Assembly: GCA_946497585.1 (NCBI GenBank)
Contig: CAMMLF010000053.1
Coordinates: 1 to 10,927 of the forward strand
Direction: 5' to 3'
Source: an uncultured Clostridium sp.
Lineage (GTDB): Bacteria; Bacillota; Clostridia; TANB77; CAG-508
Length of the DNA: 10,927 nt
Positions 1 to 5,940 of this stretch are shown here, piece by piece; position 1 is the stretch's first letter; each line of letters opens with the position of its first letter. A model generated the notes under the pieces. The model did not search any database and was not told where the DNA came from. It saw only the letters and a program-made list of their open reading frames with translations. The translations under genes were made by a program, and so were the position numbers.

Positions 1-61
1 CAATTTATGCAAAAAATGTTGGAGCAATTTACATAAGTTGTCATTTTTCAATTTGACCATT

Positions 62-85
62 CCAACGTTATTTACATAACGTTGG
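62..85 (-). other. Perfect hairpin 2 downstream of DGR variable region
   Basis: On the minus strand the arms CCAACGTTAT and ATAACGTTGG pair perfectly (10 bp) around the loop GTAA. No U-run follows in either direction, so this is not a typical intrinsic terminator. It lies about 25 nt beyond the target gene's stop codon and has the same loop as the neighbouring hairpin at 91-116. In the Bordetella phage DGR, a short hairpin or cruciform just downstream of the variable region is needed for efficient retrohoming, and this element fits that place. A degenerate third relative may sit at 25-40: it shares the decamer TTATGTAAAT (minus strand) with this hairpin and can form a 7-bp stem with one mismatch. 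The structure is seen directly; the DGR role is inferred. Confidence 0.6.
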
Positions 86-90
86 GTTTG

Positions 91-116
91 TTTCTAGCTT
101 TTTACAAAGCTAGAAA
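91..116 (-). other. Perfect hairpin 1 overlapping the target gene's stop codon
   Basis: On the minus strand the arms TTTCTAGCTTT and AAAGCTAGAAA form an 11-bp perfect stem around the loop GTAA. The 5' arm contains the last sense codon (TTC) and the TAG stop of the gene that ends at 110, so the structure begins exactly where the variable region stops. No U-tract follows. Position, small loop and tight linkage to the variable region match the recognition hairpin described for DGR target sites. GTAA fits the GNRA tetraloop pattern if the structure forms in RNA. Confidence 0.65.
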
Positions 117-1177
117 GTCGTGGCCAAACGCACGGAGCTGTCGTTGTTCACGTAGCCGTTGGTGCCTATGTAGCCGTGGACAAAGTTCGCGCAATATGCG
201 CTGTCAGTATTGCGCTGCGAAGACGACCAGCACCACGAACTAAGTCCGTAGTCGTCATAATTGCTGGACGTAATATTGTTTAACTCTAAAACCTCTCCTC
301 CAAATGCTGACCATTCACTTTTTGATGGTACAAACCATCCATCTGCTACTTCGTCCTGTATTGCTCCCCACATATCTTCATATGTTCCATTATCATTTTG
401 TGCTCCATATTCACTTGAATTCCAACTTGCTATCATTCTTTCTGTATTTGTTTTTCCTGTTGGCTCTGCTCCAGCGACAGCAAAATCATTGGCTGTACTA
501 CTTACATTATATTGACTATCAAGGTTTCCATTTGCTGCATCGTACCAACAATATCCTGTTCCTGGGTTAAAATCTTCTAACGCCATTACATAAAATCTAT
601 CTTTTCCGCTTGTTCCTTCTGCTGGTGCTATTAATTCTCCTGTTAAGCCTCCAAATTTCGCCTCTGTATAGCTTTCATTTACTACATAATACTCTTTTAA
701 CCCTTCTTCGGTTGGTATGGTATAGTCTCCCCATGAGTCTCCCCAGTTTCCATCTCCTCTGTTTCCTACCTTTAAATCTGCGAAAATTATTCCATCTGCG
801 GTTCCATCTCCTTCAAAGTCTGCATATGCTATATTTCCCTTTAACTCTTCTATTGGTGGTGGATTCATTGTTCCTACTATTCTTTCCCCTCTTGCATATG
901 CTACTTTTCCCCATGCTATATCTTCTGCTTTTGCTGTTGCATCATTGGTATTTAATATATCCATTTTTCCGGTTATTCCGCCTATTGTTATTCCATTTAA
1001 TATGTAATTTGCTATTAAACTTGATCCAGCATTTGCACTTGTTGCTGCATAGCCCTCGTCTGCAATTTGACTATTATTACTTGCTACATTTACTGTAATT
1101 ACTATTGCTAGTATTACTGCAACTAAGACTATTGCTATGCTTCCTATTAATTTTTGCTTACCATTTAATTTTTTCAT
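110..1177 (-). CDS. Membrane-anchored surface protein with C-terminal C-type-lectin/FGE-like domain; probable DGR variable target protein
   Basis: A 355-residue protein. Residues 1-10 are basic and 11-32 form one membrane segment, so the rest is probably displayed outside the cell. Residues ~56-104 contain a phage-tail-fibre-like motif (NGITIGGITG, then AEDIAWGKVAYARGERIVGT), suggesting a stalk. Residues 120-128 (D-F-E-G-D-G-T-A-D) resemble an EF-hand-type calcium loop. Residues ~192-355 look like the formylglycine-generating-enzyme/C-type-lectin fold of DGR targets: FYVMALED, GYCWYDA, then DGWFVPSKSEWSAF (279-292) and a WSSS motif (317-320), ending in a diversified tail (VRLATTF). The start is supported by AAGGAG about 11 nt before the ATG. 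A consensus promoter lies at 1482-1510, about 300 nt upstream. The family implies binding to a changing ligand; no specific ligand can be read. The reverse transcriptase and template repeat are outside the window, or the target is remote from them. Confidence 0.8.
   Translation of the reverse strand: MKKLNGKQKLIGSIAIVLVAVILAIVITVNVASNNSQIADEGYAATSANAGSSLIANYILNGITIGGITGKMDILNTNDATAKAEDIAWGKVAYARGERIVGTMNPPPIEELKGNIAYADFEGDGTADGIIFADLKVGNRGDGNWGDSWGDYTIPTEEGLKEYYVVNESYTEAKFGGLTGELIAPAEGTSGKDRFYVMALEDFNPGTGYCWYDAANGNLDSQYNVSSTANDFAVAGAEPTGKTNTERMIASWNSSEYGAQNDNGTYEDMWGAIQDEVADGWFVPSKSEWSAFGGEVLELNNITSSNYDDYGLSSWCWSSSQRNTDSAYCANFVHGYIGTNGYVNNDSSVRLATTF
113..271 (-). other. Putative DGR variable region (VR), codons ~303-355 of the target gene
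   Basis: Base composition changes abruptly here. The flanking DNA is very AT-rich, while this block is well over half G+C by eye. Codons in the exposed stretch after the SSWCWSSS motif are mostly NNC or NNT: CGC, AAT, ACT, GAC, AGC, then TGC, CAC, TAC, ACC, AAC, GAC and AGC. This is what adenine-specific mutagenesis of AAC/AAT codons in a template repeat produces, since it randomises the first two positions and cannot create stop codons. The 3' end (minus strand GTGCGTTTGGCCACGAC) would be the initiation-of-mutagenic-homing end, next to the hairpins. The left boundary is approximate, set at the composition shift near codon 303. No template repeat is present in the window to prove it. Confidence 0.75.
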
Positions 1178-1353
1178 CTTTAAAATTCTCCTTTCAATTT
1201 TCTTAAATTCTTACCATGCTGTGCCCGATTTACACCACTCTTTTGACTCTCAAGCACAAAAAACTATGCACTTTAAGCATATTTACATACGCCTAAAATA
1301 CATAGCTTTAACTCTCAATTTATTTACTTTATTTTTGCATAGTAAAACAACTA

Positions 1354-1371
1354 CAATATTTTTAAATATTG
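1354..1371 (-). other. AT-rich hairpin in the target-gene leader
   Basis: CAATATTT and AAATATTG form an 8-bp perfect stem with a 2-nt AA loop (minus strand). It sits just after the leader ORF's stop codon (1378) and before the DGR target gene. Being almost all A-T it is weak and could be chance in this AT-rich leader. The rest of the 1178-1353 stretch shows the target's ribosome site at ~1187-1194 and no convincing gene. Confidence 0.3.
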
Positions 1372-1377
1372 TGGTCT

Positions 1378-1443
1378 TTAAAATACTGCTCTCTCTCTCT
1401 CTCTCTCTCTCTCTACAGCCCCAAGGCTTCCAGCGTTTTGCAT
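1378..1443 (-). CDS. Short leader ORF (21 codons) built on an AG microsatellite
   Basis: ATG at 1443 is preceded by AAAGGA with 8-nt spacing, and the ORF is the first substantial one downstream of the promoter at 1482-1510. The peptide reads MQNAGSLGAV, then four ER pairs, then AVF and TAA. The ER run is encoded by the (AG)13 tract, so a change in repeat number changes the reading frame. With one unit fewer the frame would run on for roughly 30 more codons; with one unit more it would end after QYFKDHNI. The first ten codons are GC-richer than the surrounding leader. It may be a regulatory leader peptide, a decayed gene fragment or a chance ORF. I do not recognise it as a known protein. No frame joins it to the surface-protein gene at 1177. 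Confidence 0.35.
   Translation of the reverse strand: MQNAGSLGAVERERERERAVF
1389..1414. repeat. (CT)13 / (AG)13 dinucleotide microsatellite
   Basis: Thirteen uninterrupted CT units on the plus strand (AG on the minus strand, the sense strand of the leader). Perfect dinucleotide runs of this length are uncommon in bacterial chromosomes and are prone to slipped-strand length change. It lies about 210 nt upstream of the DGR target start codon, inside the transcribed leader and inside a short ORF. Confidence 0.95.
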
Positions 1444-1481
1444 ATTTATTTTCCTTTCGTTTTCATTTTTTTCTTTATTAT

Positions 1482-1510
1482 TTTATACATTTAATTTTTT
1501 TATTTGTCAA
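1482..1510 (-). promoter_or_regulatory. Consensus sigma-A promoter of the DGR target transcript
   Basis: On the minus strand, TTGACA (1505-1510) and TATAAA (1482-1487) are separated by exactly 17 nt. The -35 is a perfect match and the -10 is 5 of 6. It starts within 40 nt of the stop of the upstream gene at 1545, so the surface-protein gene has its own transcription unit. The predicted start near 1475 gives an unusually long leader of about 300 nt. Confidence 0.7.
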
Positions 1511-1544
1511 TCTTCATAGTGAAAAAGTTAATTTTTCTGTTTGA

Positions 1545-2219
1545 TTAGTTACACTTTAGTATCTCTCTTACCATTATCGAATTGCCAACTTCATCTGTAA
1601 ATCTTAAATTAGGAAATATAAAAGACATTAAATTGTCATTAAAAATTTTATCTAACACCGTTTCATTAATTTCTTCTTCATTATATCTTTTTTCTGTTCT
1701 ATTCATATAAACGGTAACACCTAAAATTGTTAAAGCAATGTCTAGTATTAAAAAAGCTGTTATAATCTTATCCCAAAGCTTCGATGGTATTTTTTCTATT
1801 ACTTTATCAAATTGAGGCTTTATATATTTTATTAATAAAACTGCTAAAATGCCCCAAAAAACTGTATAAGTAAGTGAAACTCTACCATTTATTTGATATG
1901 TTGTATATGAATAATCCCAAAACATACTTCCATAGATAACTTGAAGTATATAACTGCATATATATTCAAAAATAGTTCCTGCAATTGCACCCATAATAAA
2001 TAATTTGACTTTGCTTTCTTTGTATTCACTAAGTAGCACAATAAAAAAAGCCGCTCCTATCCCATATACAGGGCAAAAAGGACCTAAAATAAGCCCTTTT
2101 CTACTTTCCAATACTCCTGTTGAAACATAGCCATAAATAGTTTCTATCAATAAACCTAGTATACTAAACAAAATCATATACCAAATTATATTATGAAAAG
2201 TAAATTCTTTTTTCTTCAT
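1545..2219 (-). CDS. CmpB-family (putative ABC-transporter type IV) integral membrane protein
   Basis: A 224-residue polytopic membrane protein with about five hydrophobic segments: an N-terminal one (IIWYMILFSILGLLIETIYG), then one after the GLILGPFCPVYGIG motif, then FIMGAIAGTIFEYICSYILQ, YTVFWGILAVLLI, and a last one near ILDIALTILGVTVY. The RKGLILGPFCPVYG motif, the glutamates in the membrane segments and the FWDYS...NGRVSL loop are typical of the CmpB/PF06541 family, named putative ABC-transporter type IV. No ATPase partner is adjacent and the substrate is unknown. I chose ATG at 2219 over an ATG four codons upstream because GGAG lies 6 nt before 2219, while the upstream ATG has no ribosome site. 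It may be co-transcribed with the gene ending at 2312 (92-nt gap, no clear terminator). Confidence 0.75.
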   Translation of the reverse strand: MKKKEFTFHNIIWYMILFSILGLLIETIYGYVSTGVLESRKGLILGPFCPVYGIGAAFFIVLLSEYKESKVKLFIMGAIAGTIFEYICSYILQVIYGSMFWDYSYTTYQINGRVSLTYTVFWGILAVLLIKYIKPQFDKVIEKIPSKLWDKIITAFLILDIALTILGVTVYMNRTEKRYNEEEINETVLDKIFNDNLMSFIFPNLRFTDEVGNSIMVREILKCN

Positions 2220-2311
2220 ATATTGCTCCATCTTATATTATATTTCTATAATCTTTAGATATTATTTCTTATTATATTATAATTGAACATTTTTATACCA
2301 AATATATGATA

Positions 2312-3148
2312 TTAAATTTGTATAACATCCATTTCAGAAGTATAATTATTATTTCCATATGCAAAAATTATATACAATTCTCCATTTGGTCCTTCTATAA
2401 AGTTTGATATGTTATCTATTTGATACATTTCATCATTTACATCTCTTTGATAAACTGTATAACCTGAGTCAATTAATTCGTTTGCATCATTACTTGCATT
2501 TTGTACTACTGTTCTTATTCTGTTTTGAACTACTGTTTCGTCTATATCTCTGTCTTCTAAGATATCTCTTAATGTAACACTTTCATCTGTTTCTAGGTTA
2601 TAGTTATATGTTTGAACTATAACTCTTTGAGGATTATCCCCTTCTTTTATTGTGGCTTTTATTGCTACTGATAATATATTGTTATTAACATATGCAGTAT
2701 AATCTAAGTTATAAATTGTATACACATCAGTTCCTGCCATTACTGAATTTATTTTATCTACAAATATACTTTGTGTTAAGTTATTAAATTCTGTTACAAC
2801 ATCACTTTGAATATTGATAACTGGTATATTAATGTTCATACTATATTGTCCACTTACTGTTTGATTATCTGAATAAAATGTATAGACAAGTTCTTTAGTA
2901 TCGTCCGTTTTAGTTATTGTGCTATCATCATAACTTGAATAAAACTCATTTGTAAATAAGTCCAAAAATGATTGATTTACATCTTGTGAAGTAACTATAT
3001 TTCCTCCAGCAGATATGTTATTTCCATAAACATCTTGAACTGGCTCATTTGGAAAAAATTGTGCATAAACTCCTAACCCAATAGCTACAACGCAAAATAT
3101 AATAATTACTGTATATATTACATATCTAATTGTTTTTGTATTCATCAT
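2312..3148 (-). CDS. Membrane-anchored extracytoplasmic DUF4163/DUF3298-like protein
   Basis: A 278-residue protein with one N-terminal membrane segment (about residues 8-28) and a long exported portion rich in Asn, Asp, Ser and Thr. From residue ~90, the pattern INIPVINIQSD...EFNNL, followed by DYTAYVNNNILSVAIKATIKEG, NYNLETDESVTLRDILE and a terminal YIIFAYGNNNYTSEMDVIQI, resembles the DUF4163 plus DUF3298 arrangement. That arrangement occurs in extracytoplasmic domains such as the anti-sigma factor RsiV and the polysaccharide deacetylase PdaC. No sigma-factor gene is adjacent and the N-terminus is too short to be a cytoplasmic anti-sigma domain, so a sensor role is not supported. GGAAGGA lies 7 nt before ATG 3148. 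A consensus promoter at 3171-3199 predicts a very short leader. Confidence 0.6.
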   Translation of the reverse strand: MMNTKTIRYVIYTVIIIFCVVAIGLGVYAQFFPNEPVQDVYGNNISAGGNIVTSQDVNQSFLDLFTNEFYSSYDDSTITKTDDTKELVYTFYSDNQTVSGQYSMNINIPVINIQSDVVTEFNNLTQSIFVDKINSVMAGTDVYTIYNLDYTAYVNNNILSVAIKATIKEGDNPQRVIVQTYNYNLETDESVTLRDILEDRDIDETVVQNRIRTVVQNASNDANELIDSGYTVYQRDVNDEMYQIDNISNFIEGPNGELYIIFAYGNNNYTSEMDVIQI

Positions 3149-3170
3149 ATTTACATCCTTCCTACTTCAA

Positions 3171-3199
3171 ATTATATCATATGGTAAATAGATTATCAA
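3171..3199 (-). promoter_or_regulatory. Consensus sigma-A promoter for the gene starting at 3148
   Basis: On the minus strand, TTGATA (3194-3199) and a perfect TATAAT (3171-3176) are 17 nt apart. The expected transcript start near 3164 leaves about 16 nt of leader, which contains the ribosome site. It diverges from the unfoldase promoter at 3284-3312. Confidence 0.7.
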
Positions 3200-3283
3200 T
3201 TTTAAAATTTATTTTTTATAAAAATATTGCTAAAGCCGAAACTTTGTACACACAAAATTTACATTCAAAAAGTGCTAAAATAT

Positions 3284-3312
3284 TTGACTATTTTGGCATT
3301 TTAATGTATTAT
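3284..3312 (+). promoter_or_regulatory. Sigma-A promoter of the ClpE-like gene, with a possible CtsR half-site
   Basis: TTGACT (3284-3289) and TATTAT (3307-3312) are separated by exactly 17 nt. The predicted leader is about 105 nt. The -35 lies in TTTGACT (3283-3289), which matches one CtsR heptad on the reverse strand. The following TTTGGCA (3292-3298) is only a 5-of-7 match with a 2-nt rather than 3-nt gap, so CtsR control is possible but weakly supported by sequence. Confidence 0.65.
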
Positions 3313-3331
3313 ATTAATAGTTATTTCTAAC

Positions 3332-3363
3332 TCCAATATACGTGAAGAAAAATATATATTGGA
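3332..3363 (+). promoter_or_regulatory. Inverted repeat in the ClpE-like gene's 5' leader
   Basis: TCCAATATA and TATATTGGA form a 9-bp perfect stem with a 14-nt loop (CGTGAAGAAAAATA), about 60 nt before the ATG. It is in the transcribed leader, just after the predicted transcript start. It does not match the CIRCE element. It could be an RNA hairpin or a protein-binding site; the function is unknown. Confidence 0.4.
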
Positions 3364-3423
3364 ACTAAAAGTAAAAATAATATTTAAGAATTTATCGTTT
3401 TATATAGATTGGAGAAGACAAAT

Positions 3424-5775
3424 ATGTTATGTTCAGATTGTAAAAAAAATACGGCTGTTATTTTTGTTAATAAACAAGATAAAGACGGTCAAATGAAAAC
3501 AGAAGGTTATTGTTATGACTGTGCTAAAAAAAGAGGTATTAACCCCCTAAATGCATTTTCAAACACTTCAAACCTTTCTGAAAGTGATATAAATAATATG
3601 ACAGAACAATTAAATTCTATGTTTAAAGATTTATCAGGAAATTTAGCTATTCAAGGTATTTCAGAAGAAGACTTGAATAAAATGGCTGAAGAAATGAATG
3701 AAAGCGAAGATATAGACGAAAATGCAGATGGTCCTAAAGGCTTTGCTATCCCTCTAGGTTCAATTTTTTCTGGTATGTTTGGAGGAAATGGCTCAAATAA
3801 TAATAACAATAATAACAATTCTCAAACTAGAAAAGCTGTAAAAGAAGACAAAAAAGCTAATAAAAAGTTAAAAACTCTTTATACATATGGAACTAATTTA
3901 ACTAATAAAGCTAGAAATAATGAAATAGATAAAGTAATTGGCAGAGAAAAAGAAATTGCAAGAGTTATTCAAATATTAAATAGAAGAACTAAAAATAATC
4001 CTTGTTTAATTGGAGAGCCCGGTGTTGGTAAAACAGCCATAGCTCAAGGACTAGCTTTAAGAATTGCAGAAGGCAATGTTCCAGCTAAGCTTTTGACAAA
4101 AGAAGTATTTTTATTAGATATGACTGCAGTTGTTGCTGGTACACAATTTAGAGGTCAATTTGAAGCTAGAATGAAATCTATAATTGATGAGTGCAAGTTA
4201 GCAGGAAATATAATACTTGTTATTGACGAAATACACAATATAATTGGTGCTGGAGATGCAGACCATTCTATGAATGCAGCAAATATCTTAAAACCTTCAC
4301 TAGCAGATGGCACTATTCAGTTAATTGGTACAACTACTTTAAATGAATACAGAAAATACATTGAAAAAGACACTGCTTTAGAGCGTAGATTTCAACCAGT
4401 AATGGTTGAAGAGCCAACTGTTTCTGATAGTATAGAGATATTAAAAGGTATTAAAGGTTACTATGAAGATTACCACAAAGTTCAAATACCAGATGACGTT
4501 ATTCGCCAAACAGTAATTATGTCAGAAAAATACATACATGATAGATTTTTGCCAGACAAAGCAATAGACGTCTTAGATGAAGCTTGCTCAAGAATTAATC
4601 TAAATAATAAAGATTTATACGACTTAGAAATACTAAAAAATAAATTATCTGATGTTCAAGCCCAAAAAGAAGCTGCTGCAGAAGCTGATTCTACAGAAGA
4701 TTATCAAAGAGCTGCTGAACTTAAAACTCAAGAATGCTCTTTAACAGAGCAAATTGAAGCTATTAATAAAAGAATGAAACCTGTAGTTTTAACTACTGCT
4801 GATATAGCAAGAGTTATAGAAAGCTGGACTAAAATTCCAGTTCAAAAACTTACTGAAGAAGAATCTCAAAAACTATTATCTTTAGAAGACAATCTTCACA
4901 AGCGAGTTATTGGTCAAAACGAGGCTGTTGCTGCAGTTGCACGTGCTATAAGAAGAAATAGAGCAGGTTTAAAGAGTACAAAAAGACCACCTTCATTTAT
5001 TTTCGTTGGTCCTACTGGTGTTGGTAAAACAGAACTTGCAAAAGCACTTGCTTCAGAAGTTTTTGGTAGTGAAGATGATATTATTAGAATAGATATGTCT
5101 GAGTATATGGAAAGCAACTCAACTGCCAAACTTATAGGTGCTCCTCCAGGATATGTAGGCTATGATGATGCAGGTCAACTAACCGAAAAAGTTAAGAGAC
5201 ATCCATATTCTATAGTTCTACTAGATGAAATAGAAAAAGCTCATAGTGATGTATTTAACATTTTACTTCAAGTATTAGATGATGGTAGACTTACAGATGC
5301 TCAAGGAAATACAGTAAGTTTTGAAAATACAATTATTATAATGACATCAAATGCAGGCTCTAATCAAAACATGAATTCTATAGGCTTTGGCACAAGCACA
5401 TATGCAAAAAATAAAGTTTTGGACAGCTTAAAAGAAACCTTTAGACCTGAGTTTTTAAATAGAGTGGACGAAATTGTAGTATTTGACTCATTAAGCAATG
5501 AAGAGTTAACTCAAATTGTTAATTTAATGCTTACTGATACGCAAAATGTTTTAAATGACAGGAATATAAAAATGTATGTTTCTGATGAAGCAAAAAAATA
5601 TTTATTACAAAAAGGCACAGATATTAAATATGGTGCTAGACCTTTAAGAAGAGCTGTTCAAAGATATGTTGAAGATGAGCTTTCAGATATGTTACTAAGA
5701 AATGAACTAAAAAACGGACAAAAAGTATATATTGATTTAAAAGAGGACAAACTAAGCTTTAGCGTAAAAAATTAA
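3424..5775 (+). CDS. clpE: ClpE-like AAA+ unfoldase (Clp protease ATP-binding subunit) with N-terminal zinc finger
   Basis: A 783-residue two-ATPase Hsp100 protein that would unfold substrates for ClpP. Residues 3, 6, 30 and 33 are cysteines (CSDC...CYDC), a treble-clef-type zinc finger as in ClpE and McsA, and the double Clp-N repeat of ClpC is absent. Residues ~34-145 are an acidic, Gly/Asn-rich linker with eight consecutive Asn. The D1 ATPase has Walker A GEPGVGKT (197-204) and Walker B VIDE (266-269). A coiled UVR-like segment (DYQRAAELKTQE) follows. D2 has GPTGVGKT (529-536), LDE (600-602) and an IGF ClpP-docking tripeptide (653-655). I chose ATG 3424 because GGAG lies 9 nt before it; the in-frame TTG at 3409 overlaps that ribosome site. 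It is longer than the ~700 residues of Bacillus ClpE, mostly because of the linker. ctsR, mcsA and mcsB are not adjacent. Confidence 0.88.
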   Translation: MLCSDCKKNTAVIFVNKQDKDGQMKTEGYCYDCAKKRGINPLNAFSNTSNLSESDINNMTEQLNSMFKDLSGNLAIQGISEEDLNKMAEEMNESEDIDENADGPKGFAIPLGSIFSGMFGGNGSNNNNNNNNSQTRKAVKEDKKANKKLKTLYTYGTNLTNKARNNEIDKVIGREKEIARVIQILNRRTKNNPCLIGEPGVGKTAIAQGLALRIAEGNVPAKLLTKEVFLLDMTAVVAGTQFRGQFEARMKSIIDECKLAGNIILVIDEIHNIIGAGDADHSMNAANILKPSLADGTIQLIGTTTLNEYRKYIEKDTALERRFQPVMVEEPTVSDSIEILKGIKGYYEDYHKVQIPDDVIRQTVIMSEKYIHDRFLPDKAIDVLDEACSRINLNNKDLYDLEILKNKLSDVQAQKEAAAEADSTEDYQRAAELKTQECSLTEQIEAINKRMKPVVLTTADIARVIESWTKIPVQKLTEEESQKLLSLEDNLHKRVIGQNEAVAAVARAIRRNRAGLKSTKRPPSFIFVGPTGVGKTELAKALASEVFGSEDDIIRIDMSEYMESNSTAKLIGAPPGYVGYDDAGQLTEKVKRHPYSIVLLDEIEKAHSDVFNILLQVLDDGRLTDAQGNTVSFENTIIIMTSNAGSNQNMNSIGFGTSTYAKNKVLDSLKETFRPEFLNRVDEIVVFDSLSNEELTQIVNLMLTDTQNVLNDRNIKMYVSDEAKKYLLQKGTDIKYGARPLRRAVQRYVEDELSDMLLRNELKNGQKVYIDLKEDKLSFSVKN

Positions 5776-5923
5776 TGTCAGTAGGGACGCTCCTTGTCAG
5801 TGTCAGTGTCAGTAGGGACGCTCCTTATTGACACACCAGCAAAGCTCTTGTGTCAGTAGGGACGCTCCTTTTTGACACACCATCAAAACTCTTGTGTCAA
5901 TAAGGGACGTCCCCATTGACACA
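5776..5923 (+). repeat. Cluster of 44-bp palindromic tandem repeats (REP-like) between the unfoldase and pgsA
   Basis: Two full 44-bp units (5807-5850 and 5851-5894) begin TGTCAGTAGGGACGCTCCTT and continue through TTGACACACCA to CTCTTG. A 20-bp partial copy precedes them (5776-5795), with extra TGTCAG hexamers between. A diverged final unit (5893-5923) has arms TGTGTCAAT and ATTGACACA enclosing GGGACGTCCC, a near-perfect palindrome. The cluster starts at the base after the unfoldase stop and ends 17 nt before the pgsA ATG. The GC-rich GGGACG cores stand out from the host DNA. It resembles interspersed REP-type repeats, so it may serve as a terminator or mRNA-stability element, or simply be a repeat family. 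The repeats are seen directly; the class is inferred. Confidence 0.8.
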
Positions 5924-5940
5924 GAAAGGAAACGATTTTA

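Noticed and set aside
62..116. Intrinsic terminators for the surface-protein gene
   Set aside because: Neither hairpin is followed by a U-run on either strand; CAAAC and AATGG follow on the minus strand.
610..1098. Plus-strand 162-codon ORF opposite the surface-protein gene
   Set aside because: Leu/Phe-rich low-complexity reading of the antisense of a real gene, without a credible start signal.
1521..1537. Terminator hairpin GAAAAA/TTTTTC after the CmpB-family gene
   Set aside because: A 6-bp, nearly all A-T stem with no following U-tract; too weak to call.
1137..1544. Plus-strand ORF of 135 codons across the leader and microsatellite
   Set aside because: It overlaps the well-supported minus-strand start and promoter, is dominated by Phe/Leu/Ser from T-rich DNA, and has no ribosome site.
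3271..3280. CIRCE (HrcA) half-site AGTGCTAA upstream of the unfoldase gene
   Set aside because: Only one half is present; there is no matching TTAGCACTC arm at the 9-nt spacing.
5776..5923. Possible short CRISPR array in the repeated stretch after the unfoldase gene
   Set aside because: Repeat units abut as 44-bp tandem copies, and the segments between the GGGACG cores are themselves repeated, not unique spacers. No cas genes are present.
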